Source of the DNA: Desulfomarina profundi
Lineage (GTDB): Bacteria; Desulfobacterota; Desulfobulbia; Desulfobulbales; Desulfocapsaceae
Direction of reading: 5' to 3'
DNA length: 64,000 bases
NCBI RefSeq assembly: GCF_019703855.1
Contig: NZ_AP024086.1
Location: forward strand, 2,376,501 to 2,440,500
Below the pieces are notes generated by a model. The model saw nothing but the letters and a program-made list of their open reading frames with translations. It had not been told where the DNA came from and ran no database searches. Shown in pieces: positions 43,954-54,244 of this stretch (position 1 is the stretch's first letter; each line of letters opens with the position of its first letter). Made by a program: the position numbers and the translations under genes.

Positions 43954-46857
43954 CTACACCCTCCCAGAATCATCAAGTATGGCCTGAAAACGAAGCCGTG
44001 TTCGCCGGCGCAGCCACAGGCTCATGACCCAGATAAGAATCAGACCCACCAGGGCCATTCCATAATTTAGATATTCGATCACCCGTCTCTCACCCGTCTG
44101 CAGAGGAAGTAGAATCCGGGAAAACCGGGTATGACTGCGCATGGCAAGCAGTTCCCGATCTTCCAGAGACCAGTCAATGCAGTTTGCAACCAGCTGAAGG
44201 GGGGCTTCGTAGCTTGTTCCGTTGACGCTGGAGCTCAAGCCCAGGGCAATATCGGACAGAAAAGTGTTTGAACCCAGGACAAAAAGACGGGATGAATCGG
44301 GAGAATGATCAATTACCCTGTTGATTGCAATCGCTTCCTCTTTTTTATCCCCGCTATTTTTTTCCGGTTTCTTTTCTGTCTTTTTCTCTTTTTTTACAGC
44401 TGCCAGGGGCGATGGTTTATCTTTAAACCATGAGTTGAAACCACCCTCCACCATGACAGCCAGGGGTATCCGGCCACGGGTTTTGCTCACCTGGAAACCC
44501 AGTTCGCCATACTGGTCAAAATCAGGCTGGATGTTGAGATTGTCAGAACGCCAGCTTTCTGGAGAACTGAACAGCAGTTCACTGACCTTTCGCTGCGCGT
44601 TTTTCTCCCTGTCCACTGTAACCGGAGATGCCCAGGACATTGTCAGCTGGCGCACACCGGCGAGCAGACCATCGTCACTCTCCATACCGTCTGGACGGAT
44701 GTCCACAAAGAGCGGGTAGTTTACCAGTTGTGTTTCGCGGACAACAAAACCACCGAGATCACGCTTCCTGGGAACAGGAAAAGGCGTATTCTGAGGATCA
44801 AAGACCAGCTCTTTTTCAATCGTAATCCCATTATGTTCAAGCCATTTCTCCAGACCACTGTCAACCTTCCTGACTTTCAACGCCCCGTTCATTTCAATAT
44901 CACAGGAAGAGGTTGCCATGATCACGGATCCACCCTGCATCAGGAACTGGTCTACCGCAAAAAGCTGTTTCTCGTTGAGCGATTCCGGTGCCAGCAACAG
45001 AAGAATATCGGCGTTTTCAGGAACCGTACCCTTTTTCAGGTCGGTATCAACTATATTGAAATCCTCCCCGAGATACTGATGCAATTGACGGAACTGCCTT
45101 TTCTGTTCCCTGGGAGCGTAGGGAGACATGGGAGGAGTGGAAACAGGTGTCCAGACAGCCACGGTCTTTAAGAATCCCGTGGAAAACCTCTTCAGGGCAG
45201 AATCGATTACCCGCTGTACTGCCTCTGCCTTGAGATCCTCGGGAAGGGGTACCTGAACCTCCTGGTCGCCATTCTTCATCACCATGTAAAACCAGAATGT
45301 CTTTGGAGAAAAAAGCCCGGCCACCATAGGTCTGAAACCCCACTTCTCTTCGAGCCGATTGATAAAATCCCCTCCCTTTTTATCGGGATCCACAAAGGTG
45401 GCACTGAACCGGCCACCGCTGTTTTTACCGGTTTCATCAACCGCTTTGACAATGGCCTTTTTCAAGTCAACCAGTTCTTTCGGCAATTTTTTGTCATCCG
45501 AGAAATAGGCTGTGAAACCAACGGATCCGGTAATATTCTCAAAAAGATTACCTCCGCTCTGATAACTGTACAGGACTTTTTTGATGGCCTGGCTGATATC
45601 ATATTCGGGATTTTTCAGGTCAACGCTCATTTCGGTTTCACCGGCAGTCTTGATGTCAATCAGGTCGCGGAAATTCAGAGTTTCAAATTCGCTGCCGTAG
45701 GAGACCAGGATATCAAAATATGAATTGGTTACCGCTGTCTGGTAACGGGAGGCGGTGCGGAAAGGAACCGGGCGGATACCATATTTTTCCCCGGCCTCCT
45801 GTTCCAGGTCAGGGTGTTCACCCGGATCGATAATCTCAACCTTGACCCTGCCGTTTCCGGCAGCCTCGTACTCTTTCAAGAGGTCACTCAATCTCGGTAC
45901 CAGGGGAGCCAGGAGCGGATGGGTCTGGGCGGAAAAATAACCACGGATCAGCAGAGGTTCCCGCAGACGGGACAGATAACTGCGGGTAGCATCACTCAGG
46001 GTATAGATTTTGTTCTCGGTCAGGTCAACTCTCACCTTCTGCACCGGGGCCATCCAGATATTGACAACAACCAGGTTGACGACGGCAAGCAGGGTCACGA
46101 GCTGCCAGGTACGATGGGAAACTTTACCTGTATTGCCGGCCCAGCGCTGTTGTTCAAGCGAGTAACCGGTCAATACAAGGAAGATCGCACAGACACTCAG
46201 GTAATAGAGAAGATCACGAACATCAATCACTCCACGGGTGATTGAATCAAAACGGGAACCACTTCCCAGCAGTTTCAACAGTTCGGCTGTGGAATTATTG
46301 AAAAACGAGGTAAAGACCGGTGAACCGAGAAAATAAAACACAGCACAGATGAATACGCTGGTAATAAGCGCAACCAGCTGATTGTCCGACCTGGAACTGA
46401 CAAAAATACCAATGGAAATATAGGCAGAAGCAAGAAAAAGAGAGGCAAGATAGCCGCCAAACACCGGACCCCAGTCAAGGGGGCCGATAAAACTGACCGT
46501 CACAGCCAGGGGCAGGGACAGCAGGAGTGCCAGGGCGACAAGCCCGAGACAGGCCAGAAACTTTCCACAGATTAGAACCAGGGAGGAGACCGGGGAGGTC
46601 ATAAGAAGCTCCCGGGTACCGGTACGCCTCTCTTCCGCCCACATCCGCATGGTGATAGCCCCGCACAGAAAAATCAGGAGCAGAGGCATCCATTTAAAAA
46701 GTGGCTGCATATCAGCAATATTACGGGCAAAAAAAGACTCAATCCAGAAAAAAATAAAATAGGTGGCACCAAGAAAGGCACCGAGAAATATATAGGCCGC
46801 GGGAGAGGAGAAAAAGGTTCCGAACTCCTTCCCGGCTATCCGGAGCATTGTTTTCAT
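43954..46857 (-). CDS. Fused ABC-2 permease and GldG-like protein
   Basis: A 967-residue fusion. The first 240 residues are an ABC-2 type permease with six helices (GKEFGTFFSSPAAYIFLGAFL, RTGTRELLMTSPVSSL). After a further helix the GldG-like part follows: LTENKIYTLSDATRSYLSRLREPLLIRGYFS, then EYEAAGNGRVKVEIIDPGEHPDLE, and a late NADILLLLAPESLNEKQLFAVDQFLMQGGSVIM. A Lys-rich insert (about 785-810) and a final membrane helix (about 937-950) complete it. Fusion of GldF- and GldG-like parts is known in proteobacterial homologues. In Bacteroidetes these proteins are involved in gliding; here the role is unknown. Four-base overlap with the ATPase gene. Confidence 0.9.
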   Translation of the reverse strand: MKTMLRIAGKEFGTFFSSPAAYIFLGAFLGATYFIFFWIESFFARNIADMQPLFKWMPLLLIFLCGAITMRMWAEERRTGTRELLMTSPVSSLVLICGKFLACLGLVALALLLSLPLAVTVSFIGPLDWGPVFGGYLASLFLASAYISIGIFVSSRSDNQLVALITSVFICAVFYFLGSPVFTSFFNNSTAELLKLLGSGSRFDSITRGVIDVRDLLYYLSVCAIFLVLTGYSLEQQRWAGNTGKVSHRTWQLVTLLAVVNLVVVNIWMAPVQKVRVDLTENKIYTLSDATRSYLSRLREPLLIRGYFSAQTHPLLAPLVPRLSDLLKEYEAAGNGRVKVEIIDPGEHPDLEQEAGEKYGIRPVPFRTASRYQTAVTNSYFDILVSYGSEFETLNFRDLIDIKTAGETEMSVDLKNPEYDISQAIKKVLYSYQSGGNLFENITGSVGFTAYFSDDKKLPKELVDLKKAIVKAVDETGKNSGGRFSATFVDPDKKGGDFINRLEEKWGFRPMVAGLFSPKTFWFYMVMKNGDQEVQVPLPEDLKAEAVQRVIDSALKRFSTGFLKTVAVWTPVSTPPMSPYAPREQKRQFRQLHQYLGEDFNIVDTDLKKGTVPENADILLLLAPESLNEKQLFAVDQFLMQGGSVIMATSSCDIEMNGALKVRKVDSGLEKWLEHNGITIEKELVFDPQNTPFPVPRKRDLGGFVVRETQLVNYPLFVDIRPDGMESDDGLLAGVRQLTMSWASPVTVDREKNAQRKVSELLFSSPESWRSDNLNIQPDFDQYGELGFQVSKTRGRIPLAVMVEGGFNSWFKDKPSPLAAVKKEKKTEKKPEKNSGDKKEEAIAINRVIDHSPDSSRLFVLGSNTFLSDIALGLSSSVNGTSYEAPLQLVANCIDWSLEDRELLAMRSHTRFSRILLPLQTGERRVIEYLNYGMALVGLILIWVMSLWLRRRTRLRFQAILDDSGRV

Positions 46858-47780
46858 TGCATCCTCCCAGATGACATCATTGTTTCACTGAAGATTGTTT
46901 CAAGATCCCTCGATTCGGGGGTCAACTCAAAAAGTTTCCAGTTATTCTGCATAATCGTATCGGCAATTTCCGGTGTAATATCCGGAGCATCACCCTTAAT
47001 TTCGAGAGAATATCTGCTCAACCCCTTTCCCCTGTCGACACGGACAGCCTGAACAAAAGGCAGCGCCTCCAGAATATCCGAAGCATTGTCAACATCCAGG
47101 GCAACACTGACACTGCGGCTTTCCTTCAAGGTTTCCAGGGACTCATCCAGCACCTTTTCACCGTCCCGAATAATGATTACCCGGTCGCATACAGCCTGTA
47201 CCTCCTGCATGATATGGGTGGAAATAATTATGGTGGCCCGGGGGGCCAATTCCTTGATCAGTTGCCGCATGTGACCGATCTGGGTCGGATCAAGCCCGTT
47301 GGTCGGCTCATCAAGAATAAGAAGCTCTGGCTCATGGAGCAGGGCCTGGGCAACCCCCAGTCTCTGCCGTAACCCCCGGGAGAGAGTATCAATACGATCG
47401 AAGGCCCGGTCACTGATCCCGGTCATTTCCAGGACTTCACGAATTCTCCTTTTCTTTTCCGGTTCACCCAGATTGCGCAGAGAGGCGCAGTAATCAAGGT
47501 AGCCAATTACCGACATCTCCGGGTAAACAGGGCAGTTTTCCGGCAGATAACCGATAATTTCCTGAACCTTGCGCCGATTTTGGGCCAGATCATGACCACC
47601 GATCCTGACCTGCCCGGTGGTGGGTTCGAGAAAACCGGTCAATATCTTCATTATCGTGGTCTTCCCGGCTCCATTGTGACCGAGCAGGCCGACAATCTCA
47701 CCCCGTCCGATATCAAACGACACCTGACGCAGGGCGAAATCAGATCCATATTTTTTCGACAAATTGTCTGCCTGTATCAT
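46854..47780 (-). CDS. GldA-like ABC transporter ATPase
   Basis: The start is put at 47780 (AAGGAG seven bases upstream); earlier Met codons give a tail with no ABC match. The 308-residue product has Walker A GHNGAGKTT, signature LSRGLRQRLGVAQALL, Walker B LLILDEPTNGLDP, and a C-terminal regulatory extension ending RDLETIFSE. It is the ATPase of the adjacent GldG-like permease. The three genes 43013-47780 are one operon. Confidence 0.92.
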   Translation of the reverse strand: MIQADNLSKKYGSDFALRQVSFDIGRGEIVGLLGHNGAGKTTIMKILTGFLEPTTGQVRIGGHDLAQNRRKVQEIIGYLPENCPVYPEMSVIGYLDYCASLRNLGEPEKKRRIREVLEMTGISDRAFDRIDTLSRGLRQRLGVAQALLHEPELLILDEPTNGLDPTQIGHMRQLIKELAPRATIIISTHIMQEVQAVCDRVIIIRDGEKVLDESLETLKESRSVSVALDVDNASDILEALPFVQAVRVDRGKGLSRYSLEIKGDAPDITPEIADTIMQNNWKLFELTPESRDLETIFSETMMSSGRMQ

Positions 47781-47989
47781 CTGTTTCTCCTTTATCACTT
47801 GAACATCCATACTCCCTTCCACTGAACCAGCACAACTGGGCTGGAAAGCTGAGCAATGAGAAAGCAATGAAAATCCCAACTGTGACGAAAAAACCTGCTG
47901 TGACTGGGTTTTCAGATAACAATGCCCTTCAGCCTGAAAGGAAAATCATCCAAGGCACAATACTAACTCTGCAACATTACACAAACATT

Positions 47990-48021
47990 ACAGTAAGATT
48001 ACAAAACTGTAATCTTACTGT
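47990..48021. promoter_or_regulatory. Perfect 14-bp inverted repeat between two divergent operons
   Basis: ACAGTAAGATTACA and TGTAATCTTACTGT around AAAC. It lies in the 400-base gap between the divergent GldA-like and SLC12-type genes. Related ATTACA words precede it (CATTACACAAACATTACAG, 47973-47991). No T-run follows, so it is more likely a dimeric regulator site than a terminator. The remainder of the gap shows no gene. Confidence 0.6.
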
Positions 48022-48186
48022 CTTTGATGCACGAAGCTTTCAAAGGACGCTTTCACCCAGACGACAGTTTGTGGTATAAAGCGTTAAGACCGGGTTGGCC
48101 AACCGCAGCATGTATGCCGACAGCTGTCCGGAAATACCAATGAAAAGAAAACGTACTTTCCCCTGCAGAACAACAGTGATGAAAAT

Positions 48187-50714
48187 ATGAAAGATAAAAA
48201 CCACTCCGGAAAATCAGATCCTCCACAAAAGACAGAACACAGTGGAGGCAGACTTGGCACCTTTGCCGGAGTTTTTACCCCGTCTATCCTCACTATTCTT
48301 GGTATTATCCTCTTTCTGCGTCTCGGGTATGTGACAGGAAGCAGTGGTGTTGCCAGGGCATTCATCATCATTGCCATTGCCAATGTCGTCACGGTACTGA
48401 CCAGCATGTCCCTGGCGGCCATCGCCACCAATCTCAAGGTCAAGGGAGGTGGTGATTACTATCTTATTTCCCGCACACTGGGCATGGAATTCGGTGGAGC
48501 CATCGGCATTGTCCTCTACCTTGCCCAGTCGGTTTCAGTGGCCTTCTATTGCATCGGTTTTGCCGAGGCCCTCAGTGCCATCATGGGACCAACGTTTTTT
48601 CTCTCTCCACGGTTGATTGCCCTTCTTGCCGTATCCGCCATTTTTGCACTCGCCTGGATCGGTGCTGACTGGGCCACTCGATTCCAGTACCTGGTCATGC
48701 TCCTGCTGGGAGCCGCTCTTTTTTCCTTTTTCGCCGGTGGTCTGCCCCGTTGCAGCGCAGACATCTTCCTGGCAAACTGGTCACAGCCAACAGGCGGTCC
48801 ACCATTCTGGGTTATTTTTGGAATCTTTTTTCCGGCGGTCACCGGCTTTACCCAAGGAGTCAGCATGTCGGGAGACCTGGCTGATCCCGGAAAAAGCCTG
48901 CCCACCGGTACTTTTATGGCTGTCGGGCTATCAATTATCATCTATTTCGCAGTGGTCGCGGTTTTTGCCAGCGTTCTGCCAAACAGAACACTGATGGAAG
49001 ATTACCAGGCAATCAAACTGGTTTCCCGTTATGATTTTCTGATCGACGCCGGAGTCATCGCCGCTACTCTCTCCTCCGCCATGGCCTCTTTTCTCGGTGG
49101 GCCACGGATTTTGCAATCCCTGGCGGCAGACAGAATTTTCCCCTTCTTACCCCCTTTGCCAAAGGAGCTGGAAAGGGGAACAACCCCCGCCGGGCTGTTC
49201 TGCTCTCAGGAGTCATAGCAGTGGGTGTCATCATGGTCGGTCAGTTGAACCTGGTGGCCCGGATTGTCACCATGTTCTTTCTGATTTCCTACGGACTGCT
49301 CAACTATGCCACCTACTACGAGGCCAACTCCAGCAGCCCGTCATTTCGTCCCCGTTTCAAATGGTTCAATAAATACCTGAGCCTTGCCGGCTGCCTTGTC
49401 TGTCTGTTGATCATTTTTGCACTCGACCCCCAGTACGGAGTTATCGCCATGGCCATTCTAGCCGCCATCCATCAATATATAAAAAGGACAGCCGGACCTT
49501 CCCGCTGGGCCGACAGCGGCCGCTCCCATGCCATGCAGGTTATCCGCAGCCAATTGCTGGCAGCCAGAGATGATCCGGAACATGACCGGGACTGGCGTCC
49601 TCATATCCTGGCCTTTACAAAAGACAAGGAACGAAGGTTGCCTCTCCTCCGTTTTGGTGACTGGATTGCAGGACGAAGCGGTATAATTACTGCTGTAAAA
49701 ATCGTTGAAGGAGGTCCGCTGAAGGTCGAGAAAACAAGGCGGAATGAACAGAAAGAACTGGACAGGCTTATCCGAACGGAAAAGCTTGATATCTTCCCCC
49801 TGGCCATCACCGCACCCGATTTCACAACCGCCCTGCCTTACCTCCTGCAGAGCTATGGAATCGGTCCGGTAAAAGGAAACACTGTATTAACCAACTGGTA
49901 CGGGAAAACCATGACACCCTTTCCCGGCCTTACCGCCATGAAATTCGGTCATAACCTGCGTGTGGCCTTTCGCCGGGGCTATAACCTGGTTGTTTTCCAC
50001 ATAGACCCTTTACGGACCTGCAATATCTTTGATCCTGAAAAAAAAGACAGGGCCATTGATGTCTGGTGGAACAATGATGCCAGCAGCCGGCTGATGCTGT
50101 TGCTTGCCCACCTGATGACCCGCAATGAACTGTGGAAAAACGCAGCAATCAGATTATTGTCTGTAAAAGAAGAAAACCCGGCCAGGCATATCGAAGAAAT
50201 AGATCGGCAGCTTGATGACGCAAGAATCGGGGCAGAGGTAATCCTGGCCGACGACAGGAAACCGGAAACAGTTCTGGCCCATTCCAGCTCTTCATCCATC
50301 GTCTTTCTTCCTTTCCGGATACAACGATCCATGCTTACGGATACGAGCGGTTACAGCCTGGAACGTGTCCTGACACAGCTGCCTCCCACGGCCCTGGTTA
50401 TGGCTGCGGAAGATATTGATCTTGATGCTGAACCGGAAGAGGGTTCAGCTGGTGAACTGGCGGAAGCCCTGGATCGGCTACAGGAAATGGAAAGACGTAT
50501 GGCTGGAGCAGAAAAACAGTATCAAAAACTTGAAAAGCTGACACTATCCCTTCAACAGCAGATCGAAGACACGGCCGACTTACCCGAAACCGAACGGGAA
50601 CACATTGAACACCAGCTTTCCAATGCCCGTCAAAAACTGGAAAAACTGTTCAGAAAAAAGGCGAGGGAGCAGGCCAAACTCGATGATGCCATCAAGGTTG
50701 TCAAAGACTTCTGA
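48187..50714 (+). CDS. SLC12-type cation-chloride cotransporter, frameshifted
   Basis: An amino acid-polyamine-organocation superfamily transporter of the cation-chloride cotransporter (SLC12) branch. The first part has GTFAGVFTPSILTILGIILFLRLG, the defining helix 1, and FPAVTGFTQGVSMSGDLADPGKSLP. The frame breaks at about 49139-49151 after DRIFP; one added base continues it as TPFAKGAGKGNNPRRAVLLSG and through LINYATYYEA-like LLNYATYYEANSSSPSFRP, then a cytoplasmic domain with a C-terminal coiled coil (EALDRLQEMERRMAGAEKQYQKL). Repaired length is 842 residues. It probably moves K+ or Na+ with chloride. The break is likely a sequence error. Confidence 0.88.
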
Positions 50715-50739
50715 GCACTGACAAGAAGAATTTTCCAGG

Positions 50740-51702
50740 TCAATAGTCGATATTCTCTTCAAACTCCCGGAGACGTTTATTAATGGAACGCAACTCCGTA
50801 ATAGTGGTCCAGTTGGCAATAAAGATCGAAAAGGACTCGCGTACTTTGCTGAAAGCATTCGACACCTGAACGAGAACACCCAGGGTAATGATACCGGTAA
50901 AGAGTCCCGGCCCCATGATCAGGTAAGGGACAATCACCATCAGCTGCTCGAAGAAATTGACCCAGATATCAAAATAACCGTAATGGAGAAACAGCCTGTT
51001 GTAATTGAACTTAAGACCGGTAAACAACTCAATGATTGTCTCTGTTTTGCCGTAGTTGATCTTATCATCCTCGGCATAAACCAGCTCTTTTCTGAATGCC
51101 GCTTCCACTTTCTGGTTGTTATATTCAAGCCCCGGCAGCTTGATTCCCACAAACCATGAAATCAGCAGACCTCCAATGGACACGATCAGTGCCACCCAGA
51201 CCAGACTGCCCGGAACTTTTTTGATCAACTCAATATCCACACCGCTGCTCAATCCCCAGAGAATGGGGAGAAAAGCAAAAAGTGTCATGATGGCCCGGAT
51301 AACCTGCAAACCAAGGGACTCGAATATCCTGGCAAAGCGGTAGATATCCTCCTGGATACGCTGGCTGGCCCCTTCGACCTCTTCTTCCACCTGCTGCCAT
51401 TTCTCCACATAGGCAAAGGTCATGGCTTCCCGCCATTTAAACGCATAGATCCTTGTAAAGTAAGCAGTCACGGTTGCAATCAGTACATAAGGAAAGGCAA
51501 TTTTTGCAAATTTCAGCATCTCCACCCACAACTCCGACACCTCATGTTCCGTTGCTTTCTGAAGAATATTATAAAAACTGCCATACCATTCGTTGATACG
51601 GACCGTCAGTTCCACTTGAAAATAGAGAGCCAGCAACAGGATTAAAGCTCCACCATAGGCCCAGACAAACCATTCTCTGCTTTTAAAAAATGATCGAAAC
51701 AC
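50740..51702 (-). CDS. SbmA/BacA-like peptide transporter
   Basis: A 320-residue membrane protein with the SbmA/BacA pattern: FFKSREWFVWAYGGALILLLALYFQVELTVRINEWYGSFYN at the N-terminus, KWREAMTFAYVEKW, GASQRIQEDIYRFA, and a C-terminal FSIFIANWTTITELRSINKRLREFE. It looks like the membrane half of an ABC exporter without an ATPase. Escherichia coli SbmA is about 406 residues, so this is a shorter variant. SbmA imports peptides and peptide antibiotics using the proton gradient. It is preceded by a weak site and stands alone on its strand. Confidence 0.88.
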   Translation of the reverse strand: MFRSFFKSREWFVWAYGGALILLLALYFQVELTVRINEWYGSFYNILQKATEHEVSELWVEMLKFAKIAFPYVLIATVTAYFTRIYAFKWREAMTFAYVEKWQQVEEEVEGASQRIQEDIYRFARIFESLGLQVIRAIMTLFAFLPILWGLSSGVDIELIKKVPGSLVWVALIVSIGGLLISWFVGIKLPGLEYNNQKVEAAFRKELVYAEDDKINYGKTETIIELFTGLKFNYNRLFLHYGYFDIWVNFFEQLMVIVPYLIMGPGLFTGIITLGVLVQVSNAFSKVRESFSIFIANWTTITELRSINKRLREFEENIDY

Positions 51703-51807
51703 GTTTTCTTTCCTCTACCCATCAGTATTGGTATTTCACGATTCAGGTACAATAGATCTTGCCCGGCACAAGTCAAGAAAACAACATACTTTTCCATTCT
51801 TTTCGAT

Positions 51808-51834
51808 AGAAAAGCTCAAAATCGTCACGGATTC
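51808..51834 (+). repeat. Dispersed short repeat (CCTGAATCCGTGACG family)
   Basis: AAGCTCAAAATCGTCACGGA followed by TTCAG, in the 180-base gap between the SbmA-like and DUF2339-like genes. It matches the dispersed copies at 19984, 31354, 33056 and 61048. Confidence 0.5.
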
Positions 51835-51882
51835 AGAATGAGCCCCGGGGCGTCTCCAGGTTCTTAATAGTCAGGCTGAGTT

Positions 51883-52592
51883 TCAAACGTAATCAGAAAC
51901 AAAATAAATCATTTCATGAAAGATAATCGCAGCCAGCAGAATGGCTGTTCCCATATGATAAACAGTCAACAGAGATTTCCGCCATCTTTTCCCCAGGGAA
52001 AAAAGAATTCTGTACTGCGTATACAGGGCAACCCCCCAGGCAAGCCAGCCCCAGCCGGAGAAAAGATGACCGCCTGCCGGAAGCCCGGAGAAGGCGGAGA
52101 TTCCAAGAAGCATAATCAGCGGAAGGTGGAAAAACGTCACAACCTCTGGATATTTCCACTTCAGTTTCTCCGAGACAAGCCCGAAACCAATGGAACCAGC
52201 GGCAGAATAAAGAAGAAGGCCGTTTTCAAAGTTCCAGGGAAACATCTGCATATGAATTTCACGCAATCCGGCAACATACCACCAGCAAAGAGCCATGAAC
52301 AGCAGAAAGGCCTCCTGGTATCGACTCACACCTGACCTGGAGCCCCTTTTTTTCTGCAGAAAAAACAGGGAAAACCATGCTGACAGGGAAAGGAGAAAGC
52401 ATTGGAAAAAATAGCTGTTAAGAAAGATCATCCCCGTACAGGATACCAGGATGTTTTTAAAAAAGTCAGCCCGGCCGCAAGCTGCAGTGCAATCCCGAAA
52501 AAACTGACACCGTCCCGGTTCCGGCAACCTCCTGAAGTAACAAGACCACTACCTGCCAGACAACCGAGCACAACAAACCATTGCCAACTCAT
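51883..52592 (-). CDS. DUF2339-like membrane protein, C-terminal part only, frameshifted
   Basis: The opening MSWQWFVVLGCLAGSGLVTSGG begins at ATG 52592; the frame breaks in the A6/T5 run at 52454-52464. Restoring a base links LQLAAGLTFLK to NILVSCTGMIFLNSYFF and gives 236 residues with about six membrane helices. The strings WWYVAGLREI and HLPLIMLLG...GWGWLAWGVAL and YHMGTAIL match the C-terminal quarter of DUF2339 proteins, which are usually near 900 residues. This is either a natural short version or a 5'-deleted remnant. Function is unknown. Confidence 0.65.
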
Positions 52593-52607
52593 TATCTTTT
52601 CAGCAAC

Positions 52608-53188
52608 TTACCGAATTGCTCCGGCTGTCACCCTGTCCCCCGGAAGATTTCGTTTTTCAAGATAGGAGCGAATCTTTTCCCTATCCTGTTCTGATTTTTT
52701 CCGGGCAAGATTCGCCTTGGCTGAAAGAGTATCAATACGAACCGCAACAACCGTGCAGAGGTCTACTGCCGCAGTTTCCTCTGTTATCTCGTGAAATGAC
52801 CTCATCCCCTCATGGCTTGCCATCAAGGCATTGAGGGCCCCAGCTTTTCTCTTCGCTCATTCACACGTTCTGCCCGCCCTTTTATAATCACGCTTTTATA
52901 AAACTGGCTTACCGAACAGGGTGAAGCTTCCCTGTCAAATCCGGTATCCAGGTAAGCCAGTGGGAGATCAACCTCAAAACAGACCCGGTCATCCACGTCA
53001 ATATTATCCAGTTTTTCACCTTTTCGTGCACAGTGAAAATAAATAGCTCCCTGCCAATACACATAATTCAGAGGAGTAATATACGGGTACCCGTCCTGAC
53101 CAAAAGTTGCCAGCCGCCCTATCCTGCACCGATTCAGCAGTTTTTCTATTTCTTCCTGATCTGCAATCTCTTCATGCTTCCTGCGCAT
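52608..53188 (-). CDS. Pyridoxamine 5'-phosphate oxidase-related flavoprotein, frameshifted
   Basis: A split-barrel FMN-binding protein of the Pyridox_ox_2/NimA-like group. The core is visible as [44 protein letters not shown], and VCFEVD, then [16 protein letters not shown]. The frame breaks in G4 (52838-52841 on the plus strand); one extra base joins REKLG to [11 protein letters not shown] and the C-terminal helix [13 protein letters not shown]. Repaired length is 193 residues. Members bind flavin and act as oxidoreductases or reduce nitroimidazoles; substrate here is unknown. Its start overlaps the end of rph by 17 bases. Confidence 0.82.
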
Positions 53189-53892
53189 ACTGCCCCTCCT
53201 CTTTCCACAGGGAAAAAAGCTCTCTTATTCCCTTTTCGGCAAACCCCATCATCGTCAGAAAAGCATCACCGGCAAATGGTATACCTTCCGCCGTGGACTG
53301 TATTTCAATCCACCGCCCATCTGCAGACATGACAAAATTTGCGTCAGCCTCGGCAGCGGAATCCTCACTGTAATCAAGATCAAGTAAAGGAATCCCACCC
53401 ACTATTCCCACTGAAATGGCAGCCACTGGAAGAATTTCCGGAAGGTTTTCGAGTTTTTTTTCAGCCACCAGTTTCTTCAGAGCATCACGAACTGCCAGGC
53501 CCCCCCGGTAATACTTGCTGTTCGGGTGCCCCATCAGCATTAAGAACGTCACAGTCAACCCGGAGTGTTCTCTCGCCAATGGTTTTCAAATCAACCATCA
53601 TTCGCAGACTGCGCCCGACCAGTCTCTGGATCTCCATTGTTCGACCGGACCTGCCGTTCACCTCACGACGATACCGGCTGTCGGTCGCACAGGGTAACAT
53701 GCCGTACTCCGCGGTAATCCACCCCTGCCCTGAATCCTTTAAAAAAGGAGGAACCGATTCCTCTACCGACACCCCACATATCACATGGGTATTTCCCATT
53801 TTTATCAAGATTGAGCCATCGGCCTGATATTGTACACCCCGCTCAATCGAAACCGGCCGAAGAGAATCCGCAGCCCTGTTGTTTCCTCGCAT
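53172..53892 (-). CDS. rph: Ribonuclease PH, two frameshifts
   Basis: RNase PH trims the 3' ends of tRNA precursors by phosphorolysis. The start is put at 53892, where [30 protein letters not shown] begins behind a GAGGAAAT site. [16 protein letters not shown] and [23 protein letters not shown] are the family hallmarks, and [16 protein letters not shown] follows. Two one-base losses (C4 at 53529-53532 and C7 at 53500-53506) break it; with both restored the text reads [21 protein letters not shown] and continues to the end. Repaired length is 240 residues, the normal size. Both breaks are probably sequence errors. Confidence 0.92.
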
Positions 53893-53929
53893 ATTTCCTC
53901 GCTGTTTATAATTACAATTCACAACACCT

Positions 53930-54003
53930 GAAAAACCCCTCACTCCTAACCCCTAACTCTTCACCCTTTACTCCTAACTCCTCACCCCCAACCACCAACA
54001 AAC
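53930..54003. repeat. Low-complexity CTCCTAAC-type repeat
   Basis: A pyrimidine-rich run of degenerate octamers (CTCCTAACCCCTAACTCTTC and similar) on the plus strand, directly upstream of rph and between it and the DctP gene. Such runs are typical of short-unit slippage. The rest of the gap 54004-54244 is AT-rich and shows no gene. Confidence 0.6.
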
Positions 54004-54244
54004 ACCGTAACATACTGTAATAAAACCATTTTAACAAACAGAATGTAAATTAACAGACAAAGCAACAAAACAGTAATTTATAAATCATCCAAAGCGCACA
54101 GTCTAATATAATTATGCACAATACGCATTTTACCGTATTTAGTTAAAGAAAACACTTTACCAAGAGCAGGATTTTATGGTATGGAAGTCAATCAGAAACC
54201 CCAAACTTAGAGCATTTGCTTCATTAGCAGAGGAGAAACTCCCC

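Noticed and set aside
53930-54003. CTCCTAAC octamer run as a CRISPR or telomere-like array
   Set aside because: Units are short, degenerate and have no spacers; it is simple-sequence repeat.
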